A stretch of DNA of 64,000 bases from Flavobacterium lipolyticum (GTDB taxonomy: Bacteria; Bacteroidota; Bacteroidia; Flavobacteriales; Flavobacteriaceae). The translations under genes and the position numbers were made by a program. Location of the stretch: contig NZ_JAJJMN010000001.1 of assembly GCF_020905335.1 (NCBI RefSeq), positions 3,534,001 to 3,598,000 of the forward strand, read 5' to 3'. A model generated the notes under the pieces. The model was not told where the DNA came from. It did no database searches and was given only the letters and a program-made list of their open reading frames with translations. This document shows positions 58,063 to 64,000 of this stretch, one piece after another. Position 1 is the stretch's first letter. The number at the start of each line of letters is the position of its first letter.

Positions 58063-58197
58063 GTTTTGACACAAAAGTTGTAGTAATTTTTAGTTTGTTT
58101 TCATTTTGTTACAGAAGCTGTAACAATTTTTAATTTATTTTCATTTTGTTACAGAAAGTGTGACAAAATAATTTTTTGTTTTCATTTTGTCACAGCA
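58062..58197. repeat. Iteron-like array of TTGTTACAG..CTGTAACAA palindromes, 40-41 bp period
   Basis: TCATTTTGT(T/C)ACAG occurs at 58101, 58141 and 58182. The best copy (58107-58127) is a perfect inverted repeat TTGTTACAG-AAG-CTGTAACAA. A degenerate unit precedes them near 58064. The array lies in a 510-bp gap without a gene between the ART module and the first RidA gene. Confidence 0.65.
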
Positions 58198-58310
58198 AAA
58201 AATTCCCTGTAAATCTTTTTAGGATGAAGTGTAAAGAAGCAAATTCTTTTCAAGAGAAGACTAGAAAAGAAAGTACGCAAAGTATGCAAAGATTTTTTTT
58301 TCTCATTTTA

Positions 58311-58441
58311 TGTCATTTCGACCGAAGGGAGAAATCACATTAGAAACTCGACACAGAATGTCGCCAATCTTTGTCCAATCCCGCGTGCGATTTGCTTCGT
58401 CTGTTCGCTGTCGCTCGAGTCTCCCTTCGGTCGAAATGACA
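58311..58441. repeat. MITE-like element with 22-bp perfect terminal inverted repeats
   Basis: TGTCATTTCGACCGAAGGGAGA at 58311-58332 is exactly mirrored at 58420-58441. The 131-bp element is GC-richer than its surroundings and has no own transposase. The same sequence family occurs as dispersed repeats in many flavobacterial genomes. Confidence 0.75.
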
Positions 58442-58471
58442 AGCTTTGTGGTTATGGCCAATTGAACCCAA

Positions 58472-58906
58472 TTATTTCGGCAAATGCGCCACCAATTCAA
58501 CCTCTAATTTTGCGGTTGGCACGTATAATTGTACGATTTGTACCCATGTAGCCGCAGGAAAGTCACCATTGTAGAATTTTTTTCTAACGTTGTTGTACTT
58601 TTTCATGGTCTCAATATCGGTTGTATATAGATTTTCTTTTACCACATTGGCAAATGTGGCACCGTAACTCGCTAGCGAAGCTTTTAAATCGTTATAGACC
58701 GTTGTGATTCCTGCCGGAGTTAATTCTGTCGTTACAGCACCCGAAATGTAAAGCACATTGTCCACTTTTAAAACCTGAGCATAACCAATAACGGTATCTT
58801 GTTTTGGCCCATTGTTCCAATGCCATTTTTCCTTTTTTATCTTAGCTTCTTGTGCAAAATTGATATTGAAAACGAATAAAAAAGTAAGTAAAAGAAAATG
58901 TTTCAT
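58472..58906 (-). CDS. Exported RidA-like protein, copy 1, without the catalytic Arg
   Basis: 144 residues with a signal peptide (about 1-19, ending FAQ), so the mature protein is periplasmic or secreted, unlike canonical cytoplasmic RidA. The YjgF/RidA fold is clear: NVLYISGAVTT, LKASLASYGATFANVVKENLYTTDI, FYNGDFPAATWVQIVQL. The Arg that binds the imine substrate (R105 in E. coli) falls on Ala119 here, so 2-aminoacrylate deaminase activity is not expected. It is 97-98% identical to the second copy 579 bp to the right. Function unknown. It may bind small molecules. Confidence 0.85.
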   Translation of the reverse strand: MKHFLLLTFLFVFNINFAQEAKIKKEKWHWNNGPKQDTVIGYAQVLKVDNVLYISGAVTTELTPAGITTVYNDLKASLASYGATFANVVKENLYTTDIETMKKYNNVRKKFYNGDFPAATWVQIVQLYVPTAKLEVELVAHLPK

Positions 58907-58973
58907 AATGGTTTGTTTTTTAGTTGTTTTAAGGTTTAATTCTTTCTGCTAGTGTTACTATCTTGTTCTTTGC

Positions 58974-59005
58974 GTTCACGAGCGGGACGCTCGCGCCAGC
59001 GGGGG
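58974..59005. repeat. REP-like palindrome, copy 2
   Basis: GTTCACGAGCGGGACGCTCG: a 6-bp perfect stem CGAGCG-GGA-CGCTCG with the tail CGCCAGCGGGG. It is part of the duplicated RidA block. Confidence 0.7.
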
Positions 59006-59050
59006 GAGATCGGAAATCTATTTGTTTGCTCAAACCCCAATTTAATCCAA

Positions 59051-59485
59051 TTATTTAGGGAGATGTGCAACCAATTCAACCTCTAATTTTGCGGTTGGCA
59101 CGTATAATTGTACGATTTGTACCCATGTAGCTGCAGGAAAGTCACCATTGTAGAATTTTTTTCTAACGTTGTTGTACTTTTTCATGGTCTCAATATCTGT
59201 TGTGTATAGATTTTCTTTTACCACATTGGCAAATGTGGCACCATAACTCGCTAGAGAAGCCTTTAAATCGTTATAGACTGTTGTGATACCTGCCGGAGTT
59301 AATTCCGTTGTTACAGCACCCGAAATGTAAAGCACATTGTCCACTTTTAAAACCTGTGTATAACCAATAACCGTATCTTGTTTTGGGCCGTTGTTCCAAT
59401 GCCATTTTTCTTTTTTTATCTTAGCTTCTTGTGCAAAATTGATATTGAAAATGAATAAAAAAGAAAGTAAAAGAAAATGTTTCAT
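59051..59485 (-). CDS. Exported RidA-like protein, copy 2
   Basis: 144 residues, differing from copy 1 at about four positions (LLLSFLFIF for LLLTFLFVF, YTQVL for YAQVL). The signal peptide and the Ala in place of the catalytic Arg are the same. Upstream DNA of about 100 bp is also duplicated, including the REP palindrome, so the whole unit (58465-59005 and 59044-59584) was copied recently. Two gene copies may raise dosage or be on the way to different roles. Confidence 0.85.
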   Translation of the reverse strand: MKHFLLLSFLFIFNINFAQEAKIKKEKWHWNNGPKQDTVIGYTQVLKVDNVLYISGAVTTELTPAGITTVYNDLKASLASYGATFANVVKENLYTTDIETMKKYNNVRKKFYNGDFPAATWVQIVQLYVPTAKLEVELVAHLPK

Positions 59486-59552
59486 AAGGATTTGTTTTTT
59501 AGTTGTTTTAAGGTTTAATTCTTTCTGCTAGTGTTACTATCTTGCTCTTTAC

Positions 59553-59584
59553 GTTCACGAGCGGGACGCTCGCGCCAGCGGGGG
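59553..59584. repeat. REP-like palindrome, copy 3
   Basis: Identical to copy 2 over GTTCACGAGCGGGACGCTCG and the tail. It ends the second duplicated block, five bases before the stop of the next gene. Confidence 0.7.
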
Positions 59585-59588
59585 ATAA

Positions 59589-60281
59589 TCATGATGGATT
59601 TAGTCCTGTAATCGTAGTAGCTAAATCTGCTATTGATGTTACAATTTTAATCCCCTTTTTGATTTGTATTTTTTGTCTTTGACCGGAAACACTTTGATCA
59701 ACTAAGCTAAATAGTTCGTCTACATTGTATTTATTTTCTCGGTTAACTTCGTATAAAGCTTCTGCTGCAATTTTGACATATTGCTTTAACTCTAAAAATG
59801 ATGCTTCAATTTCTTCCTGATCTAATTGAATTAATCTGCTGTCTGAAACGGCATCATCTTTTACCTGAAAAAATAAAACTGAGGGATATTTTATTTTAAA
59901 ATCTTTGCCAAAATATTTATGAATAAACTGATTTGTTTCTTGAGATGGGTTTTGATCTGTTAGAATCATATTGAATTCCTTTTGTGTACCATGATTCATT
60001 CTTTGTTTTGTCATTTCCATCAATTTTAATTTCATGTCTTCAGCCTTATAATGAAGGCTAAAAACTGTCAAATAGTTGCCAGATATTGAATGTAAGCTTA
60101 GCCAATAATGTGGATCTTCCAATATTTTTGCAATATGTTCATTTTCAAAATCGTACAATATAAATGCAAAAACTAATGCTCTATTATTTTTTCGATGTTC
60201 ATCACATATTTTAAAAAAATCACTTTCGAATTGTTCGTAGCTACTTTTCCTGTCTTCTGAATTTATTGTTACTGTAAACAT
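59589..60281 (-). CDS. Hypothetical protein of unknown function
   Basis: 230 residues, soluble, no signal peptide. An N-terminal part of mixed beta/alpha character (RALVFAFILYDFENEHIAKILEDPHYWLSLHSISG) resembles a small thioredoxin-like or Rossmann-type domain only loosely. Then come charged helices and a helical C-terminus. I do not recognise it. It lies between the Doc-like gene and the RidA pair on the same strand, and could form part of a local defence or toxin locus, but nothing in the sequence shows this. Confidence 0.55.
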   Translation of the reverse strand: MFTVTINSEDRKSSYEQFESDFFKICDEHRKNNRALVFAFILYDFENEHIAKILEDPHYWLSLHSISGNYLTVFSLHYKAEDMKLKLMEMTKQRMNHGTQKEFNMILTDQNPSQETNQFIHKYFGKDFKIKYPSVLFFQVKDDAVSDSRLIQLDQEEIEASFLELKQYVKIAAEALYEVNRENKYNVDELFSLVDQSVSGQRQKIQIKKGIKIVTSIADLATTITGLNPS

Positions 60282-60382
60282 AACTTGATTATTTAAAGAT
60301 TTTTTATTATAATTTCACTTTATAGTGCGAGTGTCTTAATTTTGTATATAAAATAGCTTTCTAAAATATTGATTTAGATTAC

Positions 60383-60413
60383 GTTCACGAGTGATACGCT
60401 CGCGTCAGGGAGG
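60383..60413. repeat. REP-like palindrome, copy 4 (degenerate)
   Basis: GTTCACGAGTGATACGCTCG with the tail CGTCAGGG: the same element as copies 2 and 3 with a G-U pair in the stem, between the Doc-like gene and the hypothetical gene. Confidence 0.65.
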
Positions 60414-60418
60414 GTGAG

Positions 60419-61294
60419 TCATGTTTTAGACAATTGATATATAATTTTTTTGTAAGTTTTTATTTCAGAATCTAAAAATGCTTCCTCATCGTAAAAAAAT
60501 GTATCATCTATTCCATGAACTCTTGTTAGATTAAAGTCATCTCTAAGTGCGGCTAAAGTTCCCCTTCCAATAGTACTTCTACTAGAGCCAAGAGAGTATT
60601 CTTTTTTATTCTGAATTTTCTGCCCTAAATTTATTCCTAGAAATCTATTCTCCTTTTCTACATAAACTTCCAAACGGCTGCCGTTTTGAAGAACTTTAAT
60701 ATTTTTATTTTCAAGTAAAGTTTTTAATTTAGATATTTTAAGTTCACCTTTTGATACATTTTCTTTGGCTTTAGAATTTTTTTTTAACCAAAAAGCAATA
60801 AAACGAACTTGAGTTTCGTAATCCCAAACTTCAGTTCTCCTTTCTTCTTTTGATCGTATGAAACTATATTTCTTATGATTACGCATATAAAAATTTCGAA
60901 GTTTATTGTCAGCTATCGCAATAAGAATTTCATATAATTCCTTAGAATTGAGTTGAGGATTTAGGACGTAGCCGTTTACATATAAGTGTTTAATCATTGC
61001 CAATAATCCAGCGCGTTTGTTTCCATTATGAAAAGCATGATTTTTTATAACTCCATAAACAAGCGTTGCAGCATTTAAGTACGGATCTGGATATTTATAA
61101 AAATCACCAGAGCCTGTTAATTGCCTGTTCACTGCACTTTCTAGAAGCCCAAAGTTCTTTATACCTCTTGGTTCGACAGGATCCATTTCTTCAAGGAGAT
61201 GAATATTGTTAGAAAGTAGTTCATGTAATCCAATTATTGCTTCCGTATCCAAATAATAAACTCTTGTATTACTACAAACAAAACTTGATGTCAT
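60419..61294 (-). CDS. Doc/Fic family protein with extra C-terminal region
   Basis: 291 residues. The Fic core (about 10-135) has the active-site loop HAFHNGNKRAG (His86, Phe88, Asn90, Lys93, Arg94). AMPylating Fic proteins have HPFxDGNGR. The N-K form is typical of Doc, a kinase that phosphorylates EF-Tu, so a death-on-curing toxin-like activity is plausible. Doc is normally about 125 residues; here about 150 more residues follow, including a small HicA- or dsRBD-like beta segment (LLENKNIKVLQNGSRLEVYV) and a Ser/Arg-rich stretch. No Phd-like antitoxin gene is evident next to it. Confidence 0.75.
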   Translation of the reverse strand: MTSSFVCSNTRVYYLDTEAIIGLHELLSNNIHLLEEMDPVEPRGIKNFGLLESAVNRQLTGSGDFYKYPDPYLNAATLVYGVIKNHAFHNGNKRAGLLAMIKHLYVNGYVLNPQLNSKELYEILIAIADNKLRNFYMRNHKKYSFIRSKEERRTEVWDYETQVRFIAFWLKKNSKAKENVSKGELKISKLKTLLENKNIKVLQNGSRLEVYVEKENRFLGINLGQKIQNKKEYSLGSSRSTIGRGTLAALRDDFNLTRVHGIDDTFFYDEEAFLDSEIKTYKKIIYQLSKT

Positions 61295-61402
61295 TTTTAA
61301 TTTTTAAATATTAGGTATGGATGACTAATAACTTGAATCTAGTCAACATAAAATTTTAGTAAAATCTATGGATTGATATTTGTCAGGATTAGATGATTTT
61401 AC

Positions 61403-61640
61403 TATAAAAACAAACATCGTTTTTAATTTTAATTTGCCACCACGTAAAAACACCTGATTTTTGATAAAAGTAAATTGTTTTAAATGGCTGATTTTACGGA
61501 AATCCATAAAAGCCAATTTAAAATCTAAAATCCTTAGCCCTGATAGCAGCGGCATCCTTTTTAGGCAAACGAAAAAGATCTAAATTAAAACGAAAATCTC
61601 TTGCCTAAAAAGTTATAGAGCATAACGGGAGATAACTCTT
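61403..61640. repeat. Left copy of the duplicated prfA-leader block
   Basis: The 110 bp after TATAAAAACAAACATCGTTT match 62558 onward almost exactly, followed by a CCTTAGCCCTGATAGCAGCGGCATCC element whose second half is degenerate (ATAGAGCATAACGGGAGATAACTC instead of ATAGAGTGGATAGCAGGAAC). It lies in the 390-bp gap before the next gene and has no convincing ORF. Confidence 0.75.
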
Positions 61641-61684
61641 AAAAGCATAGAAATATTTCTCAAAATCTCTTTGACGGGGGCAGT

Positions 61685-62437
61685 TTAGAATCGTTTAAGC
61701 TTCTGCTCTTTTTCAGTTTTTCTTCTTTCATCTTCTAATAGTTGCATGTTTTCCATGTTAAAAGTAATTTTTTGATTTTCTCTTATGTAAATATCAAAAT
61801 CAAAGATTTCTATTCGATCATCAATTAATGTTTCACAATATTTATTGATTTTAAAATCAAAAGTTAACATTGCTCGAATTTTAGTTTCTTTAGAAGCAAA
61901 AAAATATTGAGATATTGTATTAAAGTATTTTTTAAGTTTCGGATTTTTACAAGCATTTGGAGTTTTTTTTTCTTCTGATTTATGCCCTTTTCCTTTATAT
62001 TTTTCAAGAATAATATCAGTATAATTTTTATTTAAGCTCGCTCTTATAAAATATAATTTATCGTTATAGAATTTAAGTAAGACATTTTTAATAATGATAT
62101 TATCCGTTTCATAATAAGGAATAAATATTACTTCAGTAGAGTCGTTCACTGAGGCAACTTCCAGATTGTACCAACTTTTCACATTTTTATGGTCTGGTTT
62201 TATTTCATATCTAAATAGGTCTCCTACATATTCTTGATCGAGATCTTCATAACTAACGGTATGGTTTTGATATTCATCTAAACTTTCTATTGTTGACATG
62301 TACAATCCATATGAAGGTAATATCGATTTTAGATCGGAAATAGTTGTCGAATTTATCTCAAAGTCACCAATTCTTGTAGGGCAATCTTGTGCATTTGAAT
62401 AAAATCCAACTAAAATTATGAACAGAAAATATCTCAT
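61685..62437 (-). CDS. Hypothetical exported protein
   Basis: 250 residues with a short signal peptide (1-16, ending SNAQ). A mixed alpha/beta mature part with several Tyr/Asp segments (LDQEYVGDLFRYEIKPDHKNVK, YETDNIIIKNVLLKFYNDKLYFIRA) and a Lys-rich C-terminus. No known domain. The gene is bracketed by the two copies of the prfA-leader block, so it probably arrived with that duplication. Confidence 0.6.
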   Translation of the reverse strand: MRYFLFIILVGFYSNAQDCPTRIGDFEINSTTISDLKSILPSYGLYMSTIESLDEYQNHTVSYEDLDQEYVGDLFRYEIKPDHKNVKSWYNLEVASVNDSTEVIFIPYYETDNIIIKNVLLKFYNDKLYFIRASLNKNYTDIILEKYKGKGHKSEEKKTPNACKNPKLKKYFNTISQYFFASKETKIRAMLTFDFKINKYCETLIDDRIEIFDFDIYIRENQKITFNMENMQLLEDERRKTEKEQKLKRF

Positions 62438-62557
62438 ACTATTTTTTTAAATTATTTAACTTTGTTCAACATTGTTAGTAATTCCAGAATTTTACTTGCT
62501 TGTAATTCTTTATATAAATAATCTTCATTATTTATAATACCATTGGATTTAAATTAT

Positions 62558-62796
62558 TATAAAAACAAACATCGTTTTTAATTTTAATTTGCCACCAAGT
62601 AAAAACACCTGATTTTTGATAAAAGTAAATTGTTTTAAATGGCTGATTTTACGGAAATCCATAAACACCTTAATAAAACACAAAATCCCTTAGCCCTGAT
62701 AGCAGCGGCATCCTTTTTAGGCAAACGAAAATTTCTAAAATTAAATCGTAAAAGTTCTGCCTAAAAAGATAGAGTGGATAGCAGGAACAAGCTCCT
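62558..62796. repeat. Right copy of the prfA-leader block with structured RNA-like element
   Basis: Repeats 61403-61640 at a 1,155-bp offset. The last part (62686-62796) looks like a structured RNA: TCCTTTTTAGGCA pairs with TGCCTAAAAAGA, and AGCCCTGATAGCAG with GCAGGAACAAGCT. It resembles a widespread flavobacterial element; the Rfam Flavo-1 family is a candidate match that I could not verify. Confidence 0.6.
62686..62796 (+). ncRNA. Candidate structured leader RNA of prfA
   Basis: On the plus strand: CCCTTAGCCCTGATAGCAGCGGCATCC, a long loop, then AGATAGAGTGGATAGCAGGAACAAGCTCC. A central TTTTTAGGCA/TGCCTAAAAA helix and an outer AGC..GCT helix are visible, and the two GATAG.. halves are near-symmetric. 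It ends 112 bp before prfA. Function unknown. It could be a riboregulator of prfA or an independent small RNA. Confidence 0.5.
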
Positions 62797-62875
62797 AAAA
62801 ACCATCCTGATTCCACTAAATTTCAATCTCAAAAAACACAAAAAAACAACACTAGAATTTTCGGTAAAAATTTTG

Positions 62876-62883
62876 TAATTTTG
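62876..62883 (+). promoter_or_regulatory. -7 element of prfA
   Basis: TAATTTTG matches TANNTTTG and lies 24 bp before the prfA start. A clear TTG partner is not visible. Confidence 0.45.
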
Positions 62884-62907
62884 CGGTCCAATAAAAGGAA
62901 TTAGAAA

Positions 62908-63984
62908 ATGTTAGATAGACTTCAATATGTAAAGCAGCGTTTTGATGAGATTTCGGATTTGATTATTCAGCCGGATGTTATTGCGGATCAAAAACGTTAT
63001 GTGCAACTCAACCAGGAATATAAAAGCATCAAAGCTTTGGTTGAAAAAAGAGAAGAATACATTCTTGTTTTAGCGAATATTGACGAAGCAAACGAAATTA
63101 TTGCTGACGGAAGCGATGCAGATATGGTTGAAATGGCCAAAATGCAGTTGGACGAAGCAAAAGAACGCTTGCCGCAACTGGAGGAGGAAATCAAATTTAT
63201 GTTGATTCCTAAAGATCCTGAAGATGCTAAAAATGTCATGGTGGAGATTCGCGCCGGAACGGGTGGGGACGAAGCAAGTATTTTTGCAGGGGATTTATTC
63301 AGAATGTATACGAAATACTGTGAGTCACAAGGTTGGAGAACTTCTGTGGTGGATATGAACGAAGGAACTTCGGGAGGTTTCAAAGAGGTTATTTTTGAAG
63401 TTACCGGAGAAGATGTGTACGGAACCCTGAAATTTGAAGCAGGTGTGCACCGTGTACAACGTGTTCCTCAAACCGAAACTCAAGGTCGTGTGCATACCTC
63501 GGCAGCAACGGTAATGGTTTTACCGGAAGCGGAAGAGTTTGATGTACAAATCGATATGAACGATGTTCGTGTAGATTTCTTCTGTTCGTCAGGACCTGGA
63601 GGACAGTCGGTAAATACGACGAAATCGGCTGTACGTTTAACGCACATTCCTACGGGATTGGTGGCGCAATGTCAGGATCAGAAATCACAGCATAAAAATA
63701 AAGATAAAGCGTTAACGGTTTTACGTTCTCGTTTGTACGAAATGGAATTGGCTAAAAAACAAGAGGAAGACGCTACAAAACGTAGTTCTCAGGTAAGTTC
63801 GGGTGACCGTTCGGCTAAGATTCGTACGTACAACTACGCACAAGGTCGTGTAACCGATCACCGTGTGGGACTAACGTTATACGATTTAGGAAACATCATG
63901 AATGGTGATATTCAGAAAATTGTTGCCGAGCTTCAATTGGTGAACAATATGGAGAAATTGAAGGAAGCGTCGGAGGTTTTTTAA
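62908..63984 (+). CDS. prfA: Peptide chain release factor 1
   Basis: Recognises UAA and UAG in the ribosomal A site and releases the finished peptide. The 358-residue protein has the GGQ loop as [14 protein letters not shown] (Gly231-Gly232-Gln233), with the catalytic Gln that is normally methylated. The [10 protein letters not shown] and [19 protein letters not shown] segments fit domains 2-3. The start is fixed by the ATG 24 bp after the -7 element. It marks the end of the accessory region. Confidence 0.97.
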   Translation: MLDRLQYVKQRFDEISDLIIQPDVIADQKRYVQLNQEYKSIKALVEKREEYILVLANIDEANEIIADGSDADMVEMAKMQLDEAKERLPQLEEEIKFMLIPKDPEDAKNVMVEIRAGTGGDEASIFAGDLFRMYTKYCESQGWRTSVVDMNEGTSGGFKEVIFEVTGEDVYGTLKFEAGVHRVQRVPQTETQGRVHTSAATVMVLPEAEEFDVQIDMNDVRVDFFCSSGPGGQSVNTTKSAVRLTHIPTGLVAQCQDQKSQHKNKDKALTVLRSRLYEMELAKKQEEDATKRSSQVSSGDRSAKIRTYNYAQGRVTDHRVGLTLYDLGNIMNGDIQKIVAELQLVNNMEKLKEASEVF

Positions 63985-64000
63985 GGGACTGAGGTTCTTA

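Noticed and set aside
58303..58500. 65-residue minus-strand ORF across the MITE-like element
   Set aside because: The peptide is a translated repeat with low-complexity composition and overlaps the RidA gene end.
61343..61555. 70-residue ORF in the left prfA-leader block
   Set aside because: It overlaps the duplicated leader and structured RNA region; the right copy does not preserve the frame.

Overview
The window looks like chromosomal DNA of a Flavobacterium or a close Bacteroidota relative. The base composition is AT-rich. Several promoters match the flavobacterial TTG-N(16-23)-TANNTTTG pattern, SecD and SecF are fused, and there is a type IX secretion (T9SS) type B substrate beside PorP/SprF-like and OmpA-like genes. 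Intergenic DNA is filled with small palindromic repeats. I saw no rRNA, tRNA, CRISPR array or complete insertion sequence.

1-22 kb is mostly housekeeping: the tail of a GreA/GreB-like gene, a tandem asparagine synthetase pair (the second copy has lost glutaminase residues), an M16 protease, gyrB, mdh, secDF, a PagL-like lipid A deacylase, then on the minus strand lgt, yidD, cysS, a four-helix-bundle gene, folE and a class I aminotransferase. A secreted aspartyl protease follows.

22-28 kb is a compact T9SS module: a large surface protein with a type B sorting domain, a PorP/SprF-like outer-membrane protein and an OmpA/PD40 protein. 28-34 kb holds a lipoprotein, a DUF1573 protein, valS, a GyrI-like protein and an amino acid permease, separated by terminators and hairpin repeats.

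34.9-46.8 kb is a probable siderophore or iron uptake locus: three TonB-dependent receptors, a DUF4198 protein, a secreted Fes-like esterase, a PepSY membrane protein and an AraC regulator. Two 18-bp direct repeats with 21-bp spacing lie between the regulator and the divergent receptor. 47-55 kb has an MFS transporter, small lipoproteins, a type IA topoisomerase with an altered Toprim motif, a CxxCH lipoprotein and a DUF5995 protein.

55-62.8 kb is accessory DNA. It contains a candidate XRE regulator / ADP-ribosyltransferase / partner module with twin palindromes at its promoter, a tandem duplication of an exported RidA-like gene, a Doc/Fic-type protein with an extra C-terminal region, several unknown genes, a MITE-like element and many REP-like palindromes. 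It ends at prfA. The prfA leader, a block of about 240 bp containing a structured RNA-like element, is present a second time 1,155 bp upstream, on the other side of one accessory gene.

All assignments come from reading the sequence and from family knowledge. No database search was run. Where I moved a start codon inward, the reason is given in the entry.
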